This document shows, piece after piece, positions 28,433 through 37,266 of a stretch of DNA of 42,709 nt. A program made the position numbers and the translations under genes. The notes below the pieces were generated by a model, which searched no databases, was not told the DNA's origin, and was given only the letters and a program-made list of their open reading frames with translations. Source of the stretch: Methylocystaceae bacterium (GTDB taxonomy: Bacteria; Pseudomonadota; Alphaproteobacteria; Rhizobiales; Beijerinckiaceae); the NCBI GenBank assembly GCA_900299115.1, contig OMIO01000135.1, positions 1-42,709 of the forward strand, read 5' to 3'. Within the stretch, counting starts at the first letter, position 1. The number at the start of each line of letters is the position of its first letter.

Positions 28433-29442
28433 ACTGCCTCCAAAGCCTTCGTTAATCGCGTCCAGGCTTTAGAATTCTCTGGCAATCCAAATCGAAGCCA
28501 ACCTTCCTTTTCTGGAAAATGACGAACCAGAATCCCATGCGAACAAAGCTTATCAAATATTTTCTGCGCCTCTTTATGTTGAACTAGTCGATAAAGTATT
28601 GTGCCGCCGATTGCTATAAATCCGGCATTTTTCAACAATTCATCCAGACGGCCTGCATCTTGCTGACACTGAACTGCCGCGAGATTGATCCACTCAGGAT
28701 CTGATAAGGCCTTTAGGCCGATAGCAAGCGCCGGACCCGAAACCGCCCATGGGCCAAGGGCCTGACGCAGCAAATTTTCGTTGTGTTTACTACAAAGCGC
28801 AAATCCCAGCCTCAACCCAGGCAGCCCATAAGTCTTACCAAAGGAACGAAGAACAATCACGCTATCTAATAGAGTGAGATTAACAGCGCTAAATTGCGGA
28901 TAGAAATCTATAAAAGACTCGTCAATTATCAGCTGTTGATTTCTTTGTGCAAATCTTTCCGCTAATTTGGCAATCTGACCTTTTTCAACCAAGCGCCCAT
29001 CAGGATTATTGGGATTTACAATTATACCAACATCAAAATCTTTATATAATTGCTCAATCGTATCAACTATTTCGACCACTGAATCAGAAGCGCCCCAGGT
29101 CAGCGCATATTCCGCATAGGTAAAACCCAGTATACCAACCCGCCGCCTTGGAAAGATGCGCGGCAATATTTGAATAAATGACTGCACGCCTGCGCCAGCG
29201 ACAACGCGCGTTTGTAGCGGCGCGTTATATCTTATTCTTGCCGCATCCTCGATGCTGCTAAAAGCCTCATCGTCGGGAAGCCTGGACCAGGCTTGCGGAA
29301 CAATCTCTGGAATGGGATAGGCGCAGGGATTAACGCCCGTGGAAAGATCAATCCACGGCGCAGGCGCATTTGGAAATAAAACTTGCGCCGCATTTATACG
29401 GCCGCCATGCGCAATTTTTTTAGAAATGCAATGCGACCTCAT
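28429..29442 (-). CDS. cobD: Threonine-phosphate decarboxylase CobC/CobD
   Basis: A 337-residue PLP enzyme of aminotransferase fold I that makes (R)-1-amino-2-propanol phosphate from threonine phosphate, the linker of the nucleotide loop. It is named CobD after the Salmonella enzyme; in the Pseudomonas denitrificans naming used for many alphaproteobacteria it is CobC. Family marks are HGGRINAA near the N-terminus, IDLSTGVNPCAYP, VNPNNPDGR and the PLP lysine in SFGKTYGLPGLRLGFA near residue 200. The ATG at 29442 overlaps the cobQ stop in ATGA; a TTG five codons upstream is less likely. Histidinol-phosphate aminotransferase is the main look-alike, but length, N-terminus and context favour this call. 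Confidence 0.93.
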   Translation of the reverse strand: MRSHCISKKIAHGGRINAAQVLFPNAPAPWIDLSTGVNPCAYPIPEIVPQAWSRLPDDEAFSSIEDAARIRYNAPLQTRVVAGAGVQSFIQILPRIFPRRRVGILGFTYAEYALTWGASDSVVEIVDTIEQLYKDFDVGIIVNPNNPDGRLVEKGQIAKLAERFAQRNQQLIIDESFIDFYPQFSAVNLTLLDSVIVLRSFGKTYGLPGLRLGFALCSKHNENLLRQALGPWAVSGPALAIGLKALSDPEWINLAAVQCQQDAGRLDELLKNAGFIAIGGTILYRLVQHKEAQKIFDKLCSHGILVRHFPEKEGWLRFGLPENSKAWTRLTKALEAV

Positions 29443-30896
29443 CGTGCAATATTCCAAAGCCCATCTATATCAATATGGCCTTCACAATGCGCCGCCAATC
29501 CATCAAGCGTTTCCTCAATCATCTCTTCAAAATTTAAGCCAGGCCCTTGGTGATCAAGCTGCTTTAAAAAGAGTCTTCGAAACTCATCATTTGAAAAAAT
29601 ACCATGCAGATAAGCGCCAGAGACTCTTCCATTGGATGCACAAGCGCCATCTACCCGACCCTGTTCATAAGCTATAATAGGCCTTAAGCAATCCGGCCCG
29701 CTTGTTTCGCCGACGTGCATTTCATATCCCTTAATTAGGGTGTCTGTATCGATCCAACGTCCAGAACAATGGAGTAATGTTTTATTTTCTGTAAGAATAG
29801 TTTCAATTTCGAGTAGCGCCAATCCAGCGACAGTAGACGGCGAACCTTCAACGCCATTTGGATCACTTATGAGACGACCAAGCATTTGATACCCGCCGCA
29901 AACGCCATAGATCATTCCTCCTTTGCGCGCGTGAGCATATAAATCAATATCCCAACCATTAGCGCGTAATGCAGCCAAATCAGCAATTGTCGCCTTGGAT
30001 CCAGGCAGTATGATCAAATTAGCTGATTGCGGCAGCGGCTCCCCTGGAGGCACAAATATAAGATTGACGCCTGGCTCTAATTTTAACGGATCAAAATCAT
30101 CAAAATTAGCAATATGAGGCAACATAGGCACGGCTATGACCACGCCGTCCGACGATCTAGGCGGAGATTTTCTTAGTGAGAACGCGTCTTCCGCTGGAAG
30201 ATTTGATGCTGCATTAAAAAATGGCAACAGCCCAAACGATTTCCAACCTGTTTTCGAAGCAATGAATTCCATACCATCATGGAAAAGTGAAGCGTCACCA
30301 CGAAACTTATTGACAATGAAACCCTCAACTAAAGCTAAATCCAATTCATCAAGAACAGCCTTGCAGCCAACGAGTTGAGCAATAACGCCGCCTCGATCAA
30401 TATCGCCAACAAGGATGACGGGACAGCGCGCCTGTTGCGCAAATCCCATATTTGCAATGTCGTTATTTCGTAAATTAATTTCTGCGGCGCTTCCTGCTCC
30501 CTCTACAATAATTAGATCATGCTCTGACTTTAGGCGATAAAAACTATCCATTACCACTGGCATCAGTTGCGCTTTCCAACCTTGATATTCCTTTGCCTGA
30601 GCTTGACCATAAATCTTACCGCGCACGATTATCTGTGCGCCATTTCCACCCTGGGGTTTCAAAAGTATTGGATTTAAGTCGGTGGTTGGCGCAATGCGCG
30701 CAGCTCGGGCCTGTAACGCCTGGGCCCGACCTATTTCGCCGCCATCATCCGTAACGGCGGCGTTATTAGACATATTTTGAGGTTTAAAAGGCGCAACGCG
30801 AAGCCCACGATTAACAAAAGCGCGCGCCAGTCCGGCGACAAGAAGCGACTTTCCTACGTCAGAGCCGGTTCCTTGTATCATCAATACTCGGCTCAT
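29439..30896 (-). CDS. cobQ: Cobyric acid synthase CobQ
   Basis: A 485-residue glutamine amidotransferase that amidates four side chains of adenosylcobyrinic acid a,c-diamide, using ATP. The N-terminal dethiobiotin-synthase-like domain begins with the P-loop GTGSDVGKS and FKPQNMSNNAAV. The C-terminal class I glutaminase-type domain has the nucleophile Cys in GVCGGYQMLG near residue 328 and the His in GAYLHGIFSND near residue 430. Length matches CobQ. ATG overlaps the cobK stop in ATGA, and its own stop overlaps the next start the same way. Confidence 0.97.
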   Translation of the reverse strand: MSRVLMIQGTGSDVGKSLLVAGLARAFVNRGLRVAPFKPQNMSNNAAVTDDGGEIGRAQALQARAARIAPTTDLNPILLKPQGGNGAQIIVRGKIYGQAQAKEYQGWKAQLMPVVMDSFYRLKSEHDLIIVEGAGSAAEINLRNNDIANMGFAQQARCPVILVGDIDRGGVIAQLVGCKAVLDELDLALVEGFIVNKFRGDASLFHDGMEFIASKTGWKSFGLLPFFNAASNLPAEDAFSLRKSPPRSSDGVVIAVPMLPHIANFDDFDPLKLEPGVNLIFVPPGEPLPQSANLIILPGSKATIADLAALRANGWDIDLYAHARKGGMIYGVCGGYQMLGRLISDPNGVEGSPSTVAGLALLEIETILTENKTLLHCSGRWIDTDTLIKGYEMHVGETSGPDCLRPIIAYEQGRVDGACASNGRVSGAYLHGIFSNDEFRRLFLKQLDHQGPGLNFEEMIEETLDGLAAHCEGHIDIDGLWNIAR

Positions 30897-31678
30897 GCGG
30901 CAAGAAACTTCATTACTGTGTCGTAATCATAAGCAACAGACTTACTCTGATACTTTGGTGGACTGATCATAATAACCTCTAAACCCAACTCACGAGCTGC
31001 TACTATTTTTGTATAACCAATCTCTCCACCACTATTCTTACTGACAACGACATTTATTTTATGCTCTTGAAGCAGAGCCAGCTCATCCTTAAGCGCAAAT
31101 GGACCGCGCCCAACAATTATCTCACACTGAAGGGGTAATTCTTTATTCTGCGGAGGATCAATTATTCTCAGAAGATAGCTGTGCTGTGGCGCATGTCGAA
31201 AATTAGCCGCCGCCTGACGACCAACGCCAAGAAAAACACGTTGGGGCGCAACGCCAAGCGCAGTAATCGCCGAAACCATATCCTGAACCTCTACCCAACG
31301 ATCGCCCGGAACAGGACGCCATGGCTGGCGGGTAAAAGTAAGAAACGGCAACCCAAGAAAATCACTAGCTTTTTGCGCGTTTAAAGAGATCTCAGCTGCG
31401 AAGGGATGTGTTGCATCGATGACATGCGATATTTTTGACGCTGTTAAATAACGAATAAGACCATCCACCCCTCCAAACCCGCCAATGCGCAATGGCAGAT
31501 CATGAGATAGCGGCGCATTTGTGCGGCCGGCAAGCGAAACAAGACCCTCCATGTCAGGCTCTCGCGCAATCCGTTCCGCGAGCATGCGCGCTTCATATGT
31601 GCCGCCGAGCAATAGAATACGCGCCCGACATCCAGAGCCAGTCTGCAAAGATGTTGGTTTGTTAGTTATAACGGACAA
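30893..31678 (-). CDS. cobK: Precorrin-6A reductase CobK
   Basis: A 261-residue NADPH-dependent reductase that converts precorrin-6A to dihydro-precorrin-6 in the aerobic cobalamin pathway (the anaerobic homologue is CbiJ). The family's nucleotide-binding start ILLLGGTYEARMLAERI is near residue 20, with HVIDATHPFAAEIS near residue 85 and NVVVSKNSGGEIGYTKI near residue 210. The start is a TTG with GGTGA 6 bases upstream; an in-frame stop lies just before it and no ATG precedes the nucleotide-binding motif. It is 19 bases after the indolepyruvate oxidoreductase gene, so it probably shares its transcript. Other corrin-ring genes are not in the window. Confidence 0.93.
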   Translation of the reverse strand: MSVITNKPTSLQTGSGCRARILLLGGTYEARMLAERIAREPDMEGLVSLAGRTNAPLSHDLPLRIGGFGGVDGLIRYLTASKISHVIDATHPFAAEISLNAQKASDFLGLPFLTFTRQPWRPVPGDRWVEVQDMVSAITALGVAPQRVFLGVGRQAAANFRHAPQHSYLLRIIDPPQNKELPLQCEIIVGRGPFALKDELALLQEHKINVVVSKNSGGEIGYTKIVAARELGLEVIMISPPKYQSKSVAYDYDTVMKFLAA

Positions 31679-31697
31679 TGATGTTCACCAAGCAACC

Positions 31698-34600
31698 TCA
31701 CTCAGCTGCTAGCTTAACCGACGCTGGCTGACGAAACTCGCTCAGCAGTCTCTCGCGCTCTAGATCCACAGCCGCAATATGCCGTGCTTTTATATGCCCA
31801 AATCCCCGAATTTTTTCTGGTAGACGCGCTAAAGCTACGGCAGTCAAGTAATTATCGCGGCTTAGGGTATCACAAAATTCCGTCAATAAATTTTCATACT
31901 CAGAAAGAAGGCGGCGCTCGACAACGCGATCGTGGTCAAATCTAAAGACATCTAGCCAGCTATTTCGAACGCCCTTAAACTTAGCTAAAAGTCGCAACAC
32001 TTTGAACATCCAAGGCCCAAAAGTGATCTTACGCGATCCGCCAAAATCGGTTTTACGCTGTAGCGATGGCAGATTGGGCGCTAAGTGCAATTCCAGCCTT
32101 AAATTGCCCTCGAATGTTTCATATAACTGTCTCTGAAAGGCTCCGTCTGTATAAAGTCGGGACACTTCATAATAATCTTTTGCAGCCATTAATTTAAAAA
32201 GATATCTCGCTACGGCTTCTGATAAATCTTGCGCGCCTGGAGCATGCAAGGCTTCCAGTTTCATAATTTGATTAACGCGATCGAGATATCGCTGCGCATA
32301 AGCCTTATCTTGATAGTCAGTCAGAAATGCAAATCGACGACTAATGATCTCTTCTAAATCACGAGACTTACTTCTTACTTCTGACGGCAGCTGAAGCGAC
32401 TCAACAACACTTTCTACGCTACGTAAGTCATGTGCAGCGCGACGGCCCCAAAGAAAGGCGGACAGATTCATTGGCACAGATTCGCCGTTCAACTCTATCG
32501 CACGCAACAAAGAAGCTTCCCCTAAGGGCAAATAACCCTTCTGCCAGGCATAACCAAGAATGAAGATGTTGGCTGCGATAGAGTCGCCTAATAAGGCCTG
32601 AGCTAAAGCTGTTACATCGATAAATGTTGACTCTGGACCTGCTGCTTTTCGAATTGCTTGACGTATCGATTCAGCAGGCAACACAAAATCTGGATTGCGT
32701 TCAATATCGCCTGGGAAAACTTCAGCGCTATTCACAATTACTGCTGTTTTGCCAAGCTCTACAGCTGAAAGAACTTGCTTGGCTCCAGCAACAACAAGAT
32801 CACACCCAAGTAGCAAATTCGCTTCGCCAGCCGCAATCCGAATTGCATGTACATCGGAAGGACGACGACCAATCTTCACATGACAATAAACAGCTCCGCC
32901 CTTTTGGGCCAGCCCAGCCATATCGATGACGCCAACGCCTTTTCCCTCAAGATGTCCTGCCATTCCCAGTATCGCAGAAACCGTGACGACGCCTGTGCCG
33001 CCTAAGCCCGCAACCAGGATTCCATATGGCGTAGCGCCCAGCTGGGCTATTTGCGGCTGCGGCAATACTGGCTGATCTATGGCGTCTTCTTGTGACGGCA
33101 AGGGAGCTTTTTTCATTCTCCCGCCATGCACTGTAACAAAACTTGGACAAAATCCTTCAAGACATGAGAAGTCTTTATTGCACGCCGATTGATCAATTCG
33201 ACGCTTGCGCCCAAATTCTGTTTCCAAAGGCTGAACAGCAACGCAGTTAGACGCCGTACCGCAGTCGCCACACCCCTCGCATACAAGAGAGTTGATAATA
33301 ACCCGCATGTCAGGGTCTGGTAAAAGTCCGCGCTTACGTAATCGGCGTTTTTCAGTTGAGCAGGTTTGATCGTAGATCAAAACTGTTACGCCTTCGGTCT
33401 CTGCAAGATCTCTTTGAGCCTCATTAATAATATTACGATGATAAATTGTCAGGCCGGGAGGCCATACTGTTGTGGCCGCATATTTTCCTGGCTCATCTGT
33501 AACGAGCGCGATTTTCTTTACGCCTTCTGCAGCAACTTGATGAGCAATTGCCTCTACAGTCAGTTCACCTTCATGCTTTTGGCCACCAGTCATAGCGACG
33601 ACGCCATTGAACAATATTTTAAAAGTTATGTTTGTGTTAGTTGCAATTGCAAAACGAATAGCGAGCGAACCAGAGTGATTATAGGTGCCATCGCCAAGAT
33701 TTTGAAACATGTGTTTGCGTTTTGAAAACGGGGCCTCGCCAATCCAATTGGCTCCCTCCCCGCCCATATGCGTATAGCCCTCTGTCGATCGATCCATCCA
33801 TTGCGCCATGTAATGGCATCCAATGCCCGTATAGGCGCGCGCGCCCTCTGGCACATGTGTTGACGTGGAGTGAGGACAACCTGCGCAAAAATGCGGCACA
33901 CGGACTGAAACATCCGTCATTGTTTTGCGACGATCTTGCAAGCGCTCAAGACGCCGAACGCGCGCCTCAAGATCATCTGAGCGATGATAATTTAAAAGTC
34001 GACGACCAAGGGCAATGGCGATATCATTTGCGTCAAGAGCGCCTTTTACTGGAAACAGCCAGTCGCCATTTTCATCTTTTTTTCCGATGCACTGAGGCTG
34101 GTGCGGCGATGCATAAAGCTCCTCCCGCAGTTGCACTTCAATGAGCGAACGTTTCTCTTCGACGACAATGATAAGGTCAAGATCTTGAGCAAATTCACGC
34201 AACCCTTGTGGCTCTAAGGGCCAAGGCGCCGCTATCTTGTATAGTCTTAAACCAAGATTATTTGCTGTAACTTCATCTATGCCCAAATCATCCATCGCCT
34301 GGCGCACATCCAGGTAGGATTTACCAACCGTAATCACACCAATTCGAGGCGCCTGACCTCCCGATGTAATTATACGATTGAGCTTATTTGCGCGGATAAA
34401 CGCCAAAATCGCATCGCGCTTGCTTTCTTGTAAGCGTTCTTCCTGAGCCAATACTGGATCGCGCGCACGAATATTAAGGCCGCCTTCCGGCATAATAAAA
34501 TCGCTGGGAATTATTGGCTTTATGCGATCGATGGATCCATCAATTGAGGCAGTTGACTCAACTGTATCTTTAAGGAGCTTCAATCCTACCCACACGCCCG

Positions 34601-35213
34601 CATAGCGGGACAGAGCAAAACCATAAACGCCATAATCAAGGATTTCCTGTACGCCAGCTGGCGATAGGATCGGCATCATGACGTCAACAAAATGATAATC
34701 GGATTGATGCGCTGTGGTTGAGGATTCTGCGGTGTGATCGTCACCCATTAACGCCAGCACACCGCCATTTTTTGACGTTCCAGCTAGATTAACGTGACGC
34801 AAAGCGTCGCCGCTGCGATCTACGCCCGGCCCCTTGCCATACCAAATAGAAAATACGCCATCATAACTTCCTTCACCACGCATTTCCGCTTGCTGCGCGC
34901 CCCAAATCGCAGTGACGGCAAGGTCCTCATTAAGACCCGGCATGAAAGTTATATTATTTGCGTCAAACAATTCTTTGGCGCGATGCATTTGCGCATCAAC
35001 GCCACCCAGAGGCGAACCGCGATATCCAGTGATGAAACCTGCTGTATTTAAATTCGCGCGCCGATCGATTTCTTTTTGCATCAGCAAAAGGCGCACAATC
35101 GCTTGCGTGCCGGTCATCAGCACGCGGGACTGGGCAAGATCAAAACGATCCGAAAGCGCCACCGCGCCGTAGGCGGAGCCGGTCTGCTGATCGCCGGCGA
35201 TGGTTTCCGCCAT
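31698..35213 (-). CDS. Fused indolepyruvate ferredoxin oxidoreductase
   Basis: An 1171-residue single-chain 2-oxoacid:acceptor oxidoreductase that oxidatively decarboxylates aryl-pyruvates (indolepyruvate, phenylpyruvate) to acyl-CoA. Layout: a pyrimidine-binding N-terminal domain (about 1-400, GYRGSPLGGVDAQM), a TPP-binding domain with CAGCPHST near 444 and GDGTYNHSG near 507, a Cys-rich stretch CEGCGDCG...CNKDFSCLEGFC (642-690) likely for an iron-sulfur cluster, a gamma domain starting GLGGTGVV near 741, and a C-terminal domain (DUF6537-type) about 930-1171. The ATG has AGGAGAGG 6 bases upstream. This fused form occurs in many proteobacteria, including aerobes, usually in aromatic amino acid breakdown. 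Substrate is inferred from family. Confidence 0.94.
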   Translation of the reverse strand: MAETIAGDQQTGSAYGAVALSDRFDLAQSRVLMTGTQAIVRLLLMQKEIDRRANLNTAGFITGYRGSPLGGVDAQMHRAKELFDANNITFMPGLNEDLAVTAIWGAQQAEMRGEGSYDGVFSIWYGKGPGVDRSGDALRHVNLAGTSKNGGVLALMGDDHTAESSTTAHQSDYHFVDVMMPILSPAGVQEILDYGVYGFALSRYAGVWVGLKLLKDTVESTASIDGSIDRIKPIIPSDFIMPEGGLNIRARDPVLAQEERLQESKRDAILAFIRANKLNRIITSGGQAPRIGVITVGKSYLDVRQAMDDLGIDEVTANNLGLRLYKIAAPWPLEPQGLREFAQDLDLIIVVEEKRSLIEVQLREELYASPHQPQCIGKKDENGDWLFPVKGALDANDIAIALGRRLLNYHRSDDLEARVRRLERLQDRRKTMTDVSVRVPHFCAGCPHSTSTHVPEGARAYTGIGCHYMAQWMDRSTEGYTHMGGEGANWIGEAPFSKRKHMFQNLGDGTYNHSGSLAIRFAIATNTNITFKILFNGVVAMTGGQKHEGELTVEAIAHQVAAEGVKKIALVTDEPGKYAATTVWPPGLTIYHRNIINEAQRDLAETEGVTVLIYDQTCSTEKRRLRKRGLLPDPDMRVIINSLVCEGCGDCGTASNCVAVQPLETEFGRKRRIDQSACNKDFSCLEGFCPSFVTVHGGRMKKAPLPSQEDAIDQPVLPQPQIAQLGATPYGILVAGLGGTGVVTVSAILGMAGHLEGKGVGVIDMAGLAQKGGAVYCHVKIGRRPSDVHAIRIAAGEANLLLGCDLVVAGAKQVLSAVELGKTAVIVNSAEVFPGDIERNPDFVLPAESIRQAIRKAAGPESTFIDVTALAQALLGDSIAANIFILGYAWQKGYLPLGEASLLRAIELNGESVPMNLSAFLWGRRAAHDLRSVESVVESLQLPSEVRSKSRDLEEIISRRFAFLTDYQDKAYAQRYLDRVNQIMKLEALHAPGAQDLSEAVARYLFKLMAAKDYYEVSRLYTDGAFQRQLYETFEGNLRLELHLAPNLPSLQRKTDFGGSRKITFGPWMFKVLRLLAKFKGVRNSWLDVFRFDHDRVVERRLLSEYENLLTEFCDTLSRDNYLTAVALARLPEKIRGFGHIKARHIAAVDLERERLLSEFRQPASVKLAAE

Positions 35214-35524
35214 CCAAACCTCTCCTGCGGGAACCGGCGACGCGTTTAAACATTCGCCGTGAACGCATTTTAACTAAGGGACGAGGACGCACGTCCCTAA
35301 GTAGAGGACGTCAAACTAATATGACGCCAGAGCGCCGCCTAGAATTCTCTTTTCACCGATAAGCGCGACTAGAAGCGGATTCAGCCTGCTCAGCAGTGAT
35401 TGCTTAGTTTACGCCAGAGCCGTTCCTTGGATCAAGGACAGAAAGCCAGTCTTTCACAAGGTTTCAGATAGATACATTGTTCCGGCCCTGTTTTTGCCGA
35501 CTTCCCCAGTTAGTGTCGGCAATC
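35214..35524. other. Divergent intergenic region, oxidoreductase and DUF1007 gene
   Basis: About 311 bases between divergently read genes, so it should hold both promoters. I looked for a cobalamin riboswitch because of the neighbouring cob and metal-transport genes and did not find a recognisable B12 box on either strand. A short hairpin (listed separately) and a CTGCT-C-AGCAG palindrome around 35387 are the only structures noted. No tRNA or small gene is evident. Confidence 0.5.
35277..35298. promoter_or_regulatory. Inverted repeat upstream of the indolepyruvate oxidoreductase gene
   Basis: A perfect 7-base inverted repeat, AGGGACG and CGTCCCT, with an 8-base loop, about 64 bases upstream of the oxidoreductase start and on the far side from DUF1007. 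It could be an operator or a leader hairpin. The right arm is followed by a partial second copy (GAGGACGTC). No regulator gene is nearby to match it with. Confidence 0.3.
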
Positions 35525-36172
35525 ATGACAAAATGGCCCTTCTCCTTCATGCTGGCGATAGCTTTCGGGCTCATGGCTCACAGCGCCGCCATGGCGCACC
35601 CTCATGTGTGGGTTGCGGTGCAAAGCGAGGTGGTTTTTGGGGATGACGGCAAAATTATTGGGGTGCGACACGCTTGGGAATTTGATGAAATGTACTCAGC
35701 CTTCGCCACGCAAGGCCTGGGAAAAAACGGCGCCCCGCCAACTAAAGAAGAACTTGCGCCTCTGGCAAAGACGAATATTGAGTCGCTCGCGGAATTTGAC
35801 TATTTCACTTTTGCTAAACAAAACAATGAGAAAGCAACATTCAAACCGCCTCAAGACGTCACGCTAGAAACGAACGAAAGAAAAAGCGTCGTCATGCGCT
35901 TCTTTCTCCCCTTACAGGCTCCGATCTCTGCGAAGAAACCCTTTTCTTTTCAGGTCTATGATCCCACTTACTTCGTTTCTTTCGGTCTTGAAAAGAAGCA
36001 ACCCGTAACGATGAGCCACGCTCCAACTGGCTGCTCCCTCAGTCTCGTTGAACCCAACCCGCTTGTTGCGGCAGATAACCAAAAACTGTCAGAAGCCTTT
36101 TTCCAAAATATGTCTCCGGGGGCAGATTTTGGCGTCAAGCTCGCGACTCGCGCGATTGTTGCCTGCCCGTGA
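35525..36172 (+). CDS. Secreted DUF1007 family protein
   Basis: A 215-residue exported protein of the DUF1007 family (PF06226). A signal peptide (MTKWPFSFMLAIAFGLMAHSAAMA) ends just before HPHVWV, the characteristic His-containing mature N-terminus; cleavage after AMA would expose that His-X-His, which could bind metal. DUF1007 genes often neighbour NicO-type nickel/cobalt transporters, as here, and a role as a periplasmic metal-handling partner has been suggested from that association; it is not shown. The ATG at 35525 is chosen because it gives a proper signal peptide, although the ribosome binding site is weak; an in-frame TTG lies at 35477. The stop overlaps the transporter start by 4 bases. 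Confidence 0.87.
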   Translation: MTKWPFSFMLAIAFGLMAHSAAMAHPHVWVAVQSEVVFGDDGKIIGVRHAWEFDEMYSAFATQGLGKNGAPPTKEELAPLAKTNIESLAEFDYFTFAKQNNEKATFKPPQDVTLETNERKSVVMRFFLPLQAPISAKKPFSFQVYDPTYFVSFGLEKKQPVTMSHAPTGCSLSLVEPNPLVAADNQKLSEAFFQNMSPGADFGVKLATRAIVACP

Positions 36173-37170
36173 AATGTAAACAAATGGCATTGGCGCTGAT
36201 CCTGAGCGTCCTTTTCATGATGGCGTCCGCCTTTGCTCAACAACATCCTTTTGCTGTCGGCGGACAAGAATCGCTGGGCGGCAATGGCGGCTGGACTGGA
36301 TTAATTCTGGCCTGGCAAAATAGATTTAATTCTGAACTTCAACACGCAACACGCGCCTTGAAAAGCGATCCAAGCGCTCTGGCGACTTTGATGGCGTCTA
36401 GCTTCGCTTATGGGATCTTTCATGCCGCAGGCCCAGGACACGGTAAAGCGGTTTTAACTTCATACATGATTGCAAATGAGACAGCGCTCAAGCGCGGACT
36501 GATCCTTGCAGGGCTCGCAGCATTACTGCAAGGCGCTATAGCAATCGTTCTCGTCAGCATTGCAGCCGCCATCTTCAACGCAACCGCTGCGCAAATGAAG
36601 CAAGCAACAAACTTGATCGATATCGCAAGCTACAGTGCAATCATACTACTTGGCGTACGACTAAGTTGGGTGAAGGGTCAAAATTTTATTAATCGAGTTG
36701 CTAACGTTTATGGAACTAACCCTAACTTCTACACACATAATTTTTCCTGCGAGGAATTAGAAGACGCCAAACATGAGCATGGACCAAACTGCAATCATTA
36801 CCATGCCCCAGATGCAAAGAATTTAAATTCTTCAAGCTTTAGTTGGCGAGACGCAATTACAACAATTATTGCCGCAGGACTACGGCCCTGCTCGGGCGCA
36901 ATATTAATTTTAGTTTTTACCTTATCCCAAAACTTATTCTATGCTGGCATTGCCGCAACACTCATGATGTCTTTAGGTACGGCGATTACTACTGGAGCGC
37001 TTGCTACAATTGCTGTGTATGCAAAAAATACAGCGCTCCGCTGGGCCAAGACACCATCACAAAAATTACTTCTGATCAGTAGCGCCGCAGAGCTTAGAGC
37101 CGCCGTGCTAGTATTAACTCTTGGATTATTTTTACTTAGCACTCTCTCATTTGGACATATTGGCGCATAG
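36169..37170 (+). CDS. NicO-family nickel/cobalt transporter
   Basis: A 333-residue inner-membrane protein of the NicO/RcnA family (PF03824). It begins with a hydrophobic leader and has about six further helices. The signature HAAGPGHGKAVLTSY lies near residues 84-98, and RPCSGAILIL near residue 241 is the second conserved motif. Between them is a His-rich loop (KHEHGPNCNHYHAPD, about 201-216) likely to bind metal. NicO members include exporters such as RcnA and importers; direction cannot be read here. Start is a GTG in a GTGA overlap with DUF1007; an ATG at 36184 is also possible. Proximity to cob genes makes cobalt a sensible guess. Confidence 0.9.
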   Translation: MKCKQMALALILSVLFMMASAFAQQHPFAVGGQESLGGNGGWTGLILAWQNRFNSELQHATRALKSDPSALATLMASSFAYGIFHAAGPGHGKAVLTSYMIANETALKRGLILAGLAALLQGAIAIVLVSIAAAIFNATAAQMKQATNLIDIASYSAIILLGVRLSWVKGQNFINRVANVYGTNPNFYTHNFSCEELEDAKHEHGPNCNHYHAPDAKNLNSSSFSWRDAITTIIAAGLRPCSGAILILVFTLSQNLFYAGIAATLMMSLGTAITTGALATIAVYAKNTALRWAKTPSQKLLLISSAAELRAAVLVLTLGLFLLSTLSFGHIGA

Positions 37171-37266
37171 AAGAAATTAAAAACAATAGATCTTCCTAGG
37201 CGCAACCCTATATAACTACTTCAGCCATTCGCATAGCGAGAGACTGCTCACCATGGAATAAAGAAA

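Noticed and set aside
33366-33725. 119-codon plus-strand open frame opposite the indolepyruvate oxidoreductase
   Set aside because: It overlaps the conserved TPP domain of the real gene and shows no family features.
35214-35524. Cobalamin riboswitch
   Set aside because: Expected near B12 and cobalt genes, but no B12-box-like sequence was recognised on either strand.
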